64,000 bases of DNA from CAVYXK01 sp963708245 (lineage in GTDB: Bacteria > Pseudomonadota > Alphaproteobacteria > Acetobacterales > Acetobacteraceae): assembly GCA_963708245.1 (NCBI GenBank), contig OY970201.1, positions 3,038,001-3,102,000 on the forward strand. Direction: 5' to 3'. The notes beneath the pieces were generated by a model. It searched no databases and was not told where the DNA came from. It worked only from the letters and a program-made list of their open reading frames with translations. Each line of letters begins with the position of its first letter. Position 1 is the stretch's first letter. Of the stretch, positions 18,207 through 27,618 are shown one piece after another. Both the position numbers and the translations under genes were made by a program.

Positions 18207-19457
18207 TCAGGCCCGTACCGCGGCCTGCGCGACGCCGCGCATGCCTGCGGCGAGCCGATCGCGCACGGCGGCGAGCTTTGCCTCGCGCTCGCGATCGCCG
18301 GCGGCCACCTCGCGCTCGATCTCGATCACTTTGTGCATGGTCCGAATCGCCTCGTCTGCGACCGCCGCCAGCACGTCGATGTTGCGCTGGTCGCCGCCCA
18401 GACTGTGCGCCGCCGAGATGGCGGCATCGTGCGCGCCCTTACTCGCCAGCAGGGTCAACTGGCGCGCCGCTTCGTCCAGTCTCTCGCTCTCCTCCGCTGC
18501 GTGGCGGATGTCGACCTGCACCACGGCCTGCGAAGCCGCCGCCATTAGTCGCGGAATCACCACCAGCATGCCGTTGGAGATTTTCATCATCCGAGTTTCG
18601 GCCGCTTTGCGGTTCTGCCCGATAATCGGAATCAGCAGCGCCGAGGCCACCAGGTTCTCACGCATTTCCGCGATCTTGCCGCGGAAATTGGCGAGCGAAC
18701 CGCGGAATTCCAGCACATCGGCAGCGTCGGCCGGATCGCCGGTGGCGACGGCGTGCTGACGCAGCGCCTCTAGTTCCTCCTGACCGCGATCCAGCGCAAT
18801 CTGGCCCGCGGCAATCTCGATCTTCAGCCCATGCAGGCTGTCACGGATCGCCACCGCCTGCTGGTCCAGTAGTTCGATCGCCACGGCGAGGTCGGCTTTA
18901 GTCTTACGTGCCTTGGCCTGCTCCTGGTCCATCAGGTCGAGGAAGGTCTTGCGGTTCTCCGCGAAGCCCTTGAACGCCGTATGCGCGTCGGCGACCGAGC
19001 CCAGAACCCGGCCAAGCAGGCCTTTGCGCGCGCCCGGCCGGCCGCCATCAGCTTCCGCCCGCAGATCCTCGATGCGTAGAATTTTCACGCCGTCGATCAC
19101 CGCTGCGGCGATGTCGCCGATCTCGCCCGCGTCGCCCAGTCGAACCCCTGTGAGCAACTGGCGGGAGGACTGGGCGATCTGGGCCAGCACGCCGTCGCCA
19201 TGTGACAGCAGCGACGCGGTGTCGCGGAAATTAACCCGAGCGGCCGCCTGCTCGGCCGCCGCCAACTCGTCGGGGCTGAGCTTGGCCACTTCGACCAGTC
19301 GAGGCGGCGGCGGCTCGGACGCCAGCCGCGGATCGGTTACCGCCGTCTCCCTCGGCGCGACCGTAACCGCGCCCGCCCATACCGGCTCCGGCGTGGCCGG
19401 CTTCACATCGTCGAACAGCGACAGGTCAAGCGGCGTTTCCGCCCCTGCTTCAGGCAT
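18207..19457 (-). CDS. TelA/KlaA-like toxic anion resistance protein
   Basis: A 416-residue TelA-family protein from ATG 19457, chosen over one 13 codons earlier because AGGAGGGG precedes it. The coiled-coil helical body shows the expected layout: ENRKTFLDLMDQEQAKARKT, then LVASALLIPIIGQNRKAAET and ISNGMLVVIPRLMAAASQAV. TelA proteins are associated with tellurite and other toxic-anion or colicin resistance. It heads the four-gene operon 19457-16111. The acidic, proline-rich N-terminal 60 residues are probably flexible. Confidence 0.85.
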   Translation of the reverse strand: MPEAGAETPLDLSLFDDVKPATPEPVWAGAVTVAPRETAVTDPRLASEPPPPRLVEVAKLSPDELAAAEQAAARVNFRDTASLLSHGDGVLAQIAQSSRQLLTGVRLGDAGEIGDIAAAVIDGVKILRIEDLRAEADGGRPGARKGLLGRVLGSVADAHTAFKGFAENRKTFLDLMDQEQAKARKTKADLAVAIELLDQQAVAIRDSLHGLKIEIAAGQIALDRGQEELEALRQHAVATGDPADAADVLEFRGSLANFRGKIAEMRENLVASALLIPIIGQNRKAAETRMMKISNGMLVVIPRLMAAASQAVVQVDIRHAAEESERLDEAARQLTLLASKGAHDAAISAAHSLGGDQRNIDVLAAVADEAIRTMHKVIEIEREVAAGDREREAKLAAVRDRLAAGMRGVAQAAVRA

Positions 19458-19588
19458 TCTGCCCCTCCTTGGCACGAGGTGCGCAACATAGCGCAAGTCG
19501 CGGATACGGGAATGAAATTCGCATCGCGGCGCGATCTTCGGGCCCTGTGGACGGATAGGAGGATTATCGGACTAGGGGTGGTCCCGAA

Positions 19589-20401
19589 TCATCCTTCTTC
19601 AGGTCGATCCGCGCCCGGAAACAGGGAGCCGACCATGCTGCCGGGGATGACGGAAGACCGATGGAAACGCAATGTTTTGTCTAAGTTACGTTTTCCAAAA
19701 TACGCCGCCCCCCCTTCAAGCAGCATGTCGCTGACCCCTGCCGACTTCATCACGTCAGCTTGCGTCCTGCGTCCCGCCTGGTGGATGCGTCGCGTGATCT
19801 CCTGCATCGCCCTGACGACTTCCGGATGGTCGAGCTGGCCGGGATAACCCAGGCTCTGCGCGAAGTCATTCGGCCCGATGCTGTAAAGATCGATACCCGG
19901 CACCGCGAGAATGGCGTCCAGGTTCTCCAGCACGGCCACGTCTTCCAGCAAGGCGCAAACCAGCATCTGTTCGTTCGCCTCGCGGTAGTACGCCGCCTTG
20001 TCCGGGATGCCGGCATTGTAGTCGGTGCCGCGGTTGCCGCCGAATGAACGTTCACCCAACGGGCCGAAATAGCACGCCCGCACCAACTGGCGGGCATCCG
20101 CCTCGGTGGCGATGTGGGGGCCCAAGATGCCCATGATGCCGCGGTCGAGATAGCGCAGGATGGTTGATGAGCCGATGTCGGGCACCCGGGCGAAGGTCGT
20201 CAGGTGATAGCGCTCGGCGGCCCGGCACAGGTCCTCGAGCCGCTCCAGATCGAAGGGCCCGTGCTCACCGTCGATGAAGACGTAGTCAAAGTCGAGCTTC
20301 CCCAGGATGTCGATCACCCATGGAGAGGGGAAGGTAAGGCCGTAGCCATACGCCTTGCGGCCGGCGTGCATGGCGGCCTTGATCCGTTTCGGTTGCTTCA
20401 T
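19589..20401 (-). CDS. HpcH/HpaI aldolase family protein
   Basis: A 270-residue class II pyruvate aldolase-type TIM barrel, from ATG 20401 with AGGAGG eight bases upstream. Motifs: YVFIDGEHGPFDLERLEDL (catalytic His region), the Arg in FARVPD, the metal-binding Glu in ALLEDVAVLENLDAILAVPG, and the Asp in DLYSIGPNDFAQSLG. Such enzymes cleave 2-keto-3-deoxy or 4-hydroxy-2-oxo acids to pyruvate plus an aldehyde. The last 35 or so residues, after GVSDMLLEGG, do not resemble the usual C-terminus and are AT-richer, so the 3' end may have been replaced. Confidence 0.87.
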   Translation of the reverse strand: MKQPKRIKAAMHAGRKAYGYGLTFPSPWVIDILGKLDFDYVFIDGEHGPFDLERLEDLCRAAERYHLTTFARVPDIGSSTILRYLDRGIMGILGPHIATEADARQLVRACYFGPLGERSFGGNRGTDYNAGIPDKAAYYREANEQMLVCALLEDVAVLENLDAILAVPGIDLYSIGPNDFAQSLGYPGQLDHPEVVRAMQEITRRIHQAGRRTQADVMKSAGVSDMLLEGGAAYFGKRNLDKTLRFHRSSVIPGSMVGSLFPGADRPEEG

Positions 20402-20680
20402 TGGACGTCCTCCTGGGTGCTGGCGTGCCGGAAGAATGGCGCATTGGCCTCGCCGCGTCATGCCTGGGCTTTGCTCCGGCATGTTCGATGCAGTGGCTGT
20501 GGGGTTGTGGGCAACGCGAAGCGTTATCCATCAAATCCACAGCCTATCCGGCCAGCTGAAACGATGTCCATGAACCACACATCGTCCGGACCGCCCGATG
20601 TCATTATGATCGGAGTAATCTGACGACTGCTGAAGGACCTCTCGGGCTAGCGGGCGCCTGCGCCCGCCGCCTTCAGTGCC

Positions 20681-21166
20681 GTGTTGCTGGGCCTTTGCGG
20701 TGTGGGTGTGATTGCATGGAACTCGATCGCCGGTCAGTTGGTGCTGAGCGGCGATCTGATCGGCATCGCCGCGGCGTTCGGCTCGGCGGTGACATATGCG
20801 ACGAACAACCTGATGCTGCGTAGCCAGGCGCAACGTGACAGCGCCACCTCGATCGTGCTGATTCAGCATGTGGTGCCAAGCGCCATCGCGCTGCCGGTCG
20901 CAGCGGCGAGTTGGCAGGCGCCGCCGGCGCCAATTTGGTTTATCTTTCCGCTGCTGGCCATACTTGGCGTGGGCGGTCAATTCTTGCTGACCTGGGCCTA
21001 TCGCCGCGCGTTGCCAGGCGTGCTGGCTTCGGTGGACTACTTGGCACTTCCTTACGCGGCGCTTCTCGGCTTTGTCTTCTTCCATGAGGTACCGTCGGGC
21101 GCGGTGTGGGGTGGTGCCGCGTTGATCGTGGGAGCGTCCTTGATTGTGACGGGTGCGCAGAGGTAA
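20681..21166 (+). pseudogene. EamA/DMT-superfamily transporter, C-terminal half only
   Basis: This encodes five hydrophobic helices of the second EamA repeat (GDLIGIAAAFGSAVTYATNN, then FPLLAILGVGGQFLLTWAYR, ending ALIVGASLIVTGAQR). Drug/metabolite transporters normally have ten helices in about 300 residues; the first repeat is absent and the upstream DNA shows no continuation, so this is a truncated relic despite its intact frame. Confidence 0.75.
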
Positions 21167-21269
21167 TGCTGAGGCCCGAACGGGCGCGCGAACTCGTTAA
21201 TATACCCCAACTCGCCGAGAACCCGAAAAATCCCTTGCCAAGCGTCGCGGCTCGGATTCTACCGTCGGC

Positions 21270-21595
21270 ATGATCCGAAGCGGCTATCTGGACAGCGAAT
21301 CGCGCAAGGACCTGACCGAGTTGGCTCGGGATGGGTCGGTGCCGCATCGCTTGGCCCGGCGGGCCAATGCGCTGGTGCTGGTGGACGACGGCATGAGCTG
21401 CGAAGCAGTCGCGAGCGTCCTGCTGCTGGACGGCGACGCAGTGCGAACCTGGTGCCGCCTCTAGGGCCTGGCGAGCTTCGGCTATGAGGGGAGCACCTGC
21501 CGGCTGAGCGAAGCGCAGCACGACAAGCTGAAAGCCTGGATCACCGAGACGCTGCCGCGGACGACGCGTGAGGTCGGCGCCTGGATCTCGCGATG
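21270..21595 (+). pseudogene. IS630-type transposase N-terminal fragment
   Basis: The frame reads MIRSGYLDSESRKDLTELAR, then RLARRANALVLVDDGMSCEA and a stop after VRTWCRL. In the same frame it continues GLASFGYEGSTCRLSEAQHD, then KLKAWITETLPRTTREVGAW. This is the HTH region of an IS630 transposase with a stop and a short deletion. The catalytic domain is absent. It is a different subfamily from the copy at 14.8-16.0 kb. Confidence 0.75.
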
Positions 21596-22143
21596 CCACC
21601 CCTCCCACACCACCGGGCATACGGGTCCGTACCACGGCGGTTCGGCGGATCTTGGCCGCGGCGAGTTTCTCCATAGAGAGCAACCCAAGAGCCCTGAAGC
21701 GGGGGTTGGTGAAGGCCCGGTGCAGCGCGCTCGACGAGCTCAATCGCCATTGCCCCTTCGGACTGAAGATGGCCGCACTGGCCGTCCGTTCCCGGACCTT
21801 GAGGAGACGGAGTTCTTGGTAGCGTCTGCCCCGCGTCTTCCAGTGAACCCAGGCGACGCAGCGTAACCGCCGGACACTCCGCGGTAGACGTGGCTTATTG
21901 GCCGGCGGCTCGACCGCAACCGCAAGTGGTAGAGGGCGACCACTTTGAGCCCTGTTCAGAAGGCGAGGCGCGCTCGTGGATCTTCCACGCTACCCCTCAG
22001 CAGTCGCTGGCATTCTCCATTGATTGAGCCTGGGCACATCTCTATTCTGCACGGTCGCCGCCGGCTGTGTCGCAACGAGCTGACAGTCCGTATTTGTTGC
22101 GGGCGACGTTCGGGTTAGTCATTGAAAGGGGAGGAGGAGAGTA
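21596..22143. other. Gene-free stretch, probably decayed mobile DNA
   Basis: No supported gene. On the minus strand short overlapping frames (for example ALGLLSMEKLAAAKIRRTAV) have the look of eroded insertion DNA but cannot be assigned. The last 15 bases hold the strong GGGGAGGAGGAGAG ribosome site of the next gene. Base composition falls from high GC to about average at its right end. Confidence 0.45.
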
Positions 22144-23301
22144 ATGTGGCGTAAGGCATGGGCGAATGCCTGCATCGGTGTTGGAACACTAACCTTAGTC
22201 ACGTTGGTGTGCACTACTGCAGCGCTCCCACAGCAATCGATAATCACTATAGCTGTGGGTGTGCCTCTCTCGGGGCCTCTCGCTAGCGACGGAATAGGTG
22301 CAGATCATGCCGTGCACCTTGCAGTCGACCAGTGGAATCAAGAGGCTGGGATCCGGGGTCCTCAAATTCGCGTGTTGGACGTGGACGATCAAGCAAACCC
22401 TCAAGTGGCAATTAGTGCTGCGGAGAAGATAGTGGCGGATCGTAGCGTCGTGGGCGTTGTGTATGGCATCACGAGCTCGACTTGTATTCCCGTGTCGGAT
22501 GTCTTTCAAAGCGCCAATCTCGTGATGGTCACCCCAGGGTGCGGCAATCCTCAGGTTACTGAACGAGGCAACACAGTGGTCTTCCGTATGATTCCACGGG
22601 ACGATGTTCAGGGGCCGGCGGGTGCAGTTTATGCGGTGACGAATCTTCACGCCAAGAAGATCGCGACAATCGACGACGGCACTGCAGGGCCACGCGGTGT
22701 CGCTGACCAATTTGCAAAGCAAGCCCAGGCTCTCGGAGCAACGGTTCTACGATACACCATCAGGTCAGGCGACAAGGATTTCCACCCTGTCCTAGGAACG
22801 ATCCCAAAAGACGTGAATGTGATTTACTCCGCAGTATGGGCACCTGATGCCGCACTGTTAGCTGAACAGCGGTTAGATGTTGGTTTAAATGTGCCGATGA
22901 TAGGTCCAGAGTCTCAGTTCGTTGTCAATGATTACATCCAAGCTTCGCAAGGTGCGGCCGAGGGCAACTACATTACCTATTATGCGCCGGACATCAACAA
23001 AATTCTGAGTGCGGCTCCGTTTATGAAAGCGTACCACGCTAAATATGGGGATCTGGCCTCCTACGATCCATTTTTCTACGACGGGGCCAATCTTCTTCTA
23101 ACAGCGATCCGAAACGCCGGCCCCAATCCTACCAGAGCCACCGTCTTAGGAGCCGTGCGTGACACGAAGAATTTCAAAGGCATTCTGGGCTCGATCTACA
23201 ACTTCGATGCTAAGGGTGATATAACAGCTCGGGTAATGTACATCTATCAGGTGCACGGTAACCAATTCGTGTACACTGGGCAATCCGTGACGGTGAAGTA
23301 G
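22144..23301 (+). CDS. Branched-chain amino-acid-type ABC transporter substrate-binding protein
   Basis: A 385-residue periplasmic binding protein of the LivJ/LivK (peripla_BP_6) type. The signal peptide runs to about residue 29; the mature protein begins with the family pattern IAVGVPLSGPLASDGIGADH, then VLDVDDQANPQVAISAAEKI. The start is secure: GGAGGAGGAG lies just before ATG 22144. No LivHMGF genes are adjacent, so it must work with permeases elsewhere or be orphaned. Codon use is clearly less GC-biased than the operons before 20 kb, suggesting acquisition. Confidence 0.9.
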   Translation: MWRKAWANACIGVGTLTLVTLVCTTAALPQQSIITIAVGVPLSGPLASDGIGADHAVHLAVDQWNQEAGIRGPQIRVLDVDDQANPQVAISAAEKIVADRSVVGVVYGITSSTCIPVSDVFQSANLVMVTPGCGNPQVTERGNTVVFRMIPRDDVQGPAGAVYAVTNLHAKKIATIDDGTAGPRGVADQFAKQAQALGATVLRYTIRSGDKDFHPVLGTIPKDVNVIYSAVWAPDAALLAEQRLDVGLNVPMIGPESQFVVNDYIQASQGAAEGNYITYYAPDINKILSAAPFMKAYHAKYGDLASYDPFFYDGANLLLTAIRNAGPNPTRATVLGAVRDTKNFKGILGSIYNFDAKGDITARVMYIYQVHGNQFVYTGQSVTVK

Positions 23302-23552
23302 CGGTTAGTCTGCTAGCATCATGCGGTAGAGACGATGGCGCTCCTAGAGATGGCCAGGTACCTACTATGATAGACACAACGGGTGAGACGTCCGGCCAAG
23401 CGCAATCGATCCTGGCCGAGCGCTCTTGGAGACAAAACTAGTGTCCTTCGCGAGAGCTCCCGCGACGGCGAGGCGGTGGCATACAGCGACGCGGGCAGCA
23501 AGTTCGTGCCTTGGAAGAGGAAGCAAAACTAGACGGATGCAGGAGGAAGTAC

Positions 23553-24359
23553 ATGCGCAAGAATAAGGTCAAGGAACTACTCCGGACTGGCGGTGTTGCC
23601 TTCGGAACAAATATTTTTGAGTTCGGGACGACCGGTATTGCGCGAATCGTGGCGGAGGCAGGTGCGGATTTCATCTTTCTTGATATGGAGCATACAGGCT
23701 GGAGTATTGAGACGATTCGAACCATGCTCGCGTCGACAGGTGGCCTTGACTTAGTGCCCGTCGTTCGGCCTCCGGCCCTTCAGTACCACTTGTTGTCTGC
23801 CCCACTCGATATGGGGGCGATGGGTCTCATGATTCCCATGGTAGAGACGGAAGAGCAAGCGCGTATGATCGTGCAGTTTGCAAAGTACTATCCAGCCGGA
23901 CAGCGCGGTGCGGCGTTCGGCTTTGCCCACGATGACTATAAGGGGGGCGACGTGTTCGAGAAGATGAAGAGTGCAAATGTGGAAGTGCTGCTCGCAGCTC
24001 TCGTCGAGACAGCGACGGGCATTGAAAACGCGGACCGGATTGCCGCCGTGGAGGGAATCGACGTGCTTCAGGTCGGCCAATTTGACCTTACAAACTCCCT
24101 TGGCATTCCAGGACAATTCGAGCACCCAACCTACAAGCGCGCCTTAGACCGTGTACTGGACGCCTGCATGCGGAACGGGAAGGCCGCCGGTTTCATGGCC
24201 ACTAGTGTGGAAGAAGGGCAGAGATTACTTGAACAGGGATTCCGGTGCATCGAGTATTGGGGAGACATATTCATTTACCGCCAGGCCCTTGGCCAAGCAA
24301 TCACTGCTCTCCGCGATAGCGCATCGGCTGCGCGGGTATCGACCCAGTCTCGTAAATAA
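23553..24359 (+). CDS. HpcH/HpaI aldolase family protein
   Basis: A 268-residue aldolase from ATG 23553, preceded at eight bases by AGGAGG. Motifs: DFIFLDMEHTGWSIETIRTM (catalytic His region), Arg in VPVVRPP, Glu in ALVETATGIENADRIAAVEG, Asp in DVLQVGQFDLTNSLG. Full length, with normal C-terminus. It lies about 250 bp after the LivK-type gene on the same strand and shares its lower GC, so the two were probably acquired together. Substrate unknown. Confidence 0.9.
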   Translation: MRKNKVKELLRTGGVAFGTNIFEFGTTGIARIVAEAGADFIFLDMEHTGWSIETIRTMLASTGGLDLVPVVRPPALQYHLLSAPLDMGAMGLMIPMVETEEQARMIVQFAKYYPAGQRGAAFGFAHDDYKGGDVFEKMKSANVEVLLAALVETATGIENADRIAAVEGIDVLQVGQFDLTNSLGIPGQFEHPTYKRALDRVLDACMRNGKAAGFMATSVEEGQRLLEQGFRCIEYWGDIFIYRQALGQAITALRDSASAARVSTQSRK

Positions 24360-24581
24360 GTGTTGGTACTCATCGTCGCTAGTCGTGCCCAGCCATAGTA
24401 TTCCTTTGGCGGCGCCCGGAGTATGGCTCAAGGGCCTGAAATGGATGTTCGATCCCGCAAGTCCGTTCTATATTAGACTGCGCCCCGAGTGGGGGCCTGA
24501 TCAGAGATCATTCAGCGTTCGGCCTCGATCACGGCGGGATCGGGCGTTGGAGAAAACCGCGTGCGAGTCGGGAAGGCCAGT

Positions 24582-24682
24582 TGGTCCGCGATGGTCCGCG
24601 GACCAAAGCATTGTACTTCTAGCTCTACGAGAATCTTCGAGTTACGCGTGCAATGGTCAGGTCCGCGGACCACTGCGGACCA
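24582..24682. repeat. 23-bp inverted repeat built on GGTCCGCGGACC
   Basis: The left arm is 24582-24604 and the right arm 24660-24682; their complements match at 21 of 23 positions. Each arm contains the 12-bp palindrome GGTCCGCGGACC (24593-24604 and 24660-24671). The spacer is 55 bp. It is the main content of the gene-poor stretch 24360-24702, just downstream of a primase fragment. Confidence 0.75.
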
Positions 24683-24702
24683 GCGTTCCGGCCACGACAC
24701 AT

Positions 24703-25130
24703 TCATTGCAGGTCGAGCCCTTGATAGTAGCGTGGTCGCTCGCCCGTCTGCGCGTCTCGCGGGCGTATCATTTCTACGCTCGGCAAGGCGGCCCGCAGGT
24801 CGCGGCCGAATGTTTGCTTGGTGCCGGGGTGTTCGCGACCCTGGGCCTCGCACCATGCGGTCCAGGCGGCATAGAGCCGGTCGCAATCGACGCAACGGGC
24901 GGGGTCGATGACGCATCGCTCGCGCAGGAAGGCGCCGATCGGGCTGGCGAGGTCTTCGAGGTCCTGGACGGCTTGGCGGGCGGATGCCGGCTGCACGAAG
25001 TGCCCGCGGGCGGTAAGTCGGTCGAGCACGGTAATCGCATGCCGGAGAGCTCGGGCAGCAGCTTGACGGCGGGTGATGACGATCGCAGGTTTCGATCTTG
25101 CTCGACGTACGCGACCTCGGCCAATCGGCA
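24703..25130 (-). pseudogene. Phage/plasmid P4-type primase, C-terminal fragment
   Basis: The 3' end of a D5/P4-type primase-helicase: LLPELSG in one frame, then LTARGHFVQPASARQAVQDL, LRERCVIDPARC, TKQTFGRDLRAALPSVEMIR and RYYQGLDLQ before the stop. A frameshift lies near 25050. The helicase core is absent. It indicates that an integrative element once sat here and was deleted. Confidence 0.72.
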
Positions 25131-25157
25131 AAAAAAAGCGGTTTGTGCTCGGCTTTT

Positions 25158-25412
25158 TCAAAATCTGTCGATACGATAAGGCGTCAAATCGATCGGCGGA
25201 GCTCGTCCTGTAACGAGATCAGCAACGATTTGGCCGGTCGTGGCAGCACCGATCAAGCCAAAGAAGCCATGGCCGAAAGCGAAGAGCGCGTTGGGCACGA
25301 CCGGAGAGCGGCCGATCACCGGCAGGCTGTCGGGTAGCGCCGGGCGATGACCCATCCATTCAGAATATTCGCCAGTGTTGACCCCTGGAATGACTTCGCG
25401 AATAAGCCGAAG
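25158..25412 (-). pseudogene. FAD-dependent oxidoreductase (DadA-like), C-terminal fragment
   Basis: The last 84 residues of a D-amino-acid dehydrogenase/glycine oxidase-like flavoprotein: VNTGEYSEWMGHRPALPDSL, then VIGRSPVVPNALFAFGHGFF with the FAD-contact GLIGAATTGQIVADLVTGR. It is joined in frame at about 25412 to the tail of a decayed aldolase, so a deletion fused the two genes. Confidence 0.8.
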
Positions 25413-26120
25413 GAAATGCCTCACCCCCATTTCAAGATAGGGCGCTGCGTCTCGAGGATCGCCCAGCTCCACTCGCGGATAATGCCTTTCTTCAGTGCGG
25501 TGTCGATGGTCTTACGTTCGGCGCGTACGACGTCTGCGTGTGACCACTGGCCGGCCAGCCCAATGCTCATCGAATAATCGGCTGGGCCGAATTGCACCAT
25601 ATCGATACCTTTGGTGGATAGAATCGCATCAAGATCCTCCACACACTCACGCTTCTCCACCATTATTGCGAGCACAACCTCCTCGAGCGCCTGTACATAA
25701 GCGGGTGAGCCGCCTTCGAGCACGACGCCAACGTCGCGGCGCATACCGACACCATGCAGGCCTCGCGCGATTGGCGTCTCAGGGCGCACCGCCCGCACAC
25801 AAGCCTGTGCATCCTCGAGGGTGCGCACGTCCGCGAACAGCACACTCTGAAAGCCGGAACCGATAGCGCGCATCGCCTGATGCGTCCACTGCTGTTTGTT
25901 CGATTTTGATCATGCCGACAAGGTCGGCTACCACTAGGGCTCATCCCAGATTATCAAGATCATGCATGTCAAACGGCGCATACTCTGCGGTGAACTCGAC
26001 GTAGTCATAAAGACGCGTGTGTCCGACCAGCTCGAGCAATGTCGGCCAAGCAGACAAGACGTGCGTGCCAAGCGTCGGCTGGCCGGCCGCTAGAAGTTCA
26101 CGGAAGCGGTTCTTGCGCAT
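25413..26120 (-). pseudogene. HpcH/HpaI aldolase, decayed and fused to a DadA tail
   Basis: The ATG at 26120 opens MRKNRFRELLAAGQPTLGTH, then YDYVEFTAEYAPFDMHDLDN. An in-frame TGA follows at about 25948, a frameshift near 25885 leads into MRAIGSGFQSVLFADVRTLE and FGPADYSMSIG, and a third break near 25475 leads to ELGDPRDAAPYLEMGVRHF. At HF the frame runs straight into the DadA fragment. Three lesions make it dead. It is the third aldolase of this family within 7 kb. Confidence 0.82.
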
Positions 26121-26329
26121 GGCAGTGCCCTCAGTGTTTGGCCAACCATAGAATTCACGTCAGGTTAACGAATCTCGCTCACCACGTCAACGGTTTTGGG
26201 GCCCCGGAAACGTCTCGCGATCTCATTTATTTGGACCAACCGCAACGGGCATTCCCCGAGTACATCAAGCAAATACGGCGGGAGTGCCTTCACTAGCTGG
26301 ACTTAGTCTTATGGCAGGGACGGGATCAC

Positions 26330-26500
26330 GAGCTGACTTTAGACGGATCCGCCCTCTGGAGGTCGCGCAGAGCATGCTCCATCGTCCCTTCGTGCTATTC
26401 CTGGATGAGCCGACAGTTGGTTTCGATCCGGTCGCGCAGCGCTCTGTTCTCGATCATGTCGCCCAGCTACGGAGCGAGTTAGGAACGACTATCGTTGTGG
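26330..26500 (+). pseudogene. ABC transporter ATPase fragment
   Basis: A short frame reads PLEVAQSMLHRPFVLFLDEP, then TVGFDPVAQRSVLDHVAQLR and LGTTIVV. This is the region just after the signature motif, through Walker B and the D-loop, of an ABC-2 export-type ATPase. Walker A and the C-terminus are missing. It converges on the amidohydrolase 3' end. Confidence 0.7.
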
Positions 26501-26508
26501 ACCAGCCA

Positions 26509-27618
26509 CTATATGGGGGGTAACTGGGCGCTGACACCAAGGAGCAGGTCAACGTTTCCACCCAAAATTGCGTCCTTCTCGTTCGCTGAGAGGAAACTGC
26601 AATGGCGCCGGACGTAATCGACGCATTGCGTGTAAGTGCAGAACCGCTCCACGTTGGGCATATCGGAACCCCAGACGAGCTTCGACGAGCCGAACTTGTC
26701 GCGCATGCCGTGGATAAGTTCTTGCGCTTGAGGGTAAGGATATTCCCAGATACCGCCCCAGGTGATGGGGAACATCACCTCGATCAGCAGGTTATCGTGG
26801 CGATAGGCCGCTTCTACGGGTTCAGGAAATTCCCAATGGCCCGATCGGGCGAAATATCCAACCGGCGGTCCCATGACCAGGACCCAGCGAATATCCCGAA
26901 ACCGCCCCATGAGGCCGTAAAGGCGGACCATATTCGCGATATAGCTGGCCTCGTCATAGTCCGGTATCGCGGTCACCTCGATGAACACCGGCAGGTTTGC
27001 TTGTTCCACACGTGACCAGAACGCGTCGAGGCTGACGTCGTCGAAGTTGATATCGAAATCATAGCGCGCGAACGCGTCCAGCGCGAAATACACTCCCCTC
27101 AGGCCCAGCCGCTGATGCGCCCGATCGAACTCCCGCAACGCCGCATCCGTAGCGGCACGCGGCTCGTCGATATTCAGCAGCGCCGTGAAGCGCTCCGGGT
27201 ACTGGTTCTGCGCGAATGCGTTGTAGTCGTTCATCGCGCCGTAGCCCCAGCCGGCCTGCAGAACGCAGTGATCCACCCCGGCATATTGCATCTGCGCCAG
27301 CATCAGCTCGGGCGTTGCCACGATCTGCTGCATGCTCACCGGCATGTATTGTGAGTGGTAGTCGTCGTCATCGATCGTGAAGTCGAGCCGACCGAAATTG
27401 CCTACTCGGAAATTGACGTCCTTCAGGCCTGACCAGGCGTTCTCTCCTTCCCGGAACAGCGCTGCACCTGAAACCTGTTTGCCATCACGCGACCGGAATA
27501 CCCTGGCTGCTGTGCGGGTCTGAACCTTCTGCATGTATTTCCGATGGATTTCGCCGGACGGGTGCCCGCAGGCCCCTTCCCAGGTTTGAAATACGTGGGA
27601 ATGGCAGTCGATGATCAT
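26509..27618 (-). CDS. Amidohydrolase family protein (amidohydro-rel, TIM barrel)
   Basis: A 369-residue metal-dependent hydrolase/decarboxylase of the amidohydrolase-2 group. The N-terminal metal motif is MIIDCHSHVFQTW (DxHxH type), the middle carries VDHCVLQAGWGYGAMNDYNA, and the C-terminal barrel has KLVWGSDMPNVERFC with the conserved Asp. ATG 27618 is supported by AAGGGA upstream. The last seven residues (SAQLPPI) extend past the usual end and overlap the ABC fragment, so the 3' boundary is a rearrangement junction. Such enzymes often decarboxylate or hydrolyse aromatic or lactone intermediates; the substrate is unknown. Confidence 0.87.
   Translation of the reverse strand: MIIDCHSHVFQTWEGACGHPSGEIHRKYMQKVQTRTAARVFRSRDGKQVSGAALFREGENAWSGLKDVNFRVGNFGRLDFTIDDDDYHSQYMPVSMQQIVATPELMLAQMQYAGVDHCVLQAGWGYGAMNDYNAFAQNQYPERFTALLNIDEPRAATDAALREFDRAHQRLGLRGVYFALDAFARYDFDINFDDVSLDAFWSRVEQANLPVFIEVTAIPDYDEASYIANMVRLYGLMGRFRDIRWVLVMGPPVGYFARSGHWEFPEPVEAAYRHDNLLIEVMFPITWGGIWEYPYPQAQELIHGMRDKFGSSKLVWGSDMPNVERFCTYTQCVDYVRRHCSFLSANEKDAILGGNVDLLLGVSAQLPPI

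Noticed and set aside
21596..21960. Group II intron or retroelement remnant
   Set aside because: Short peptide strings hinted at it, but no reverse-transcriptase motif or intron domain V could be found.
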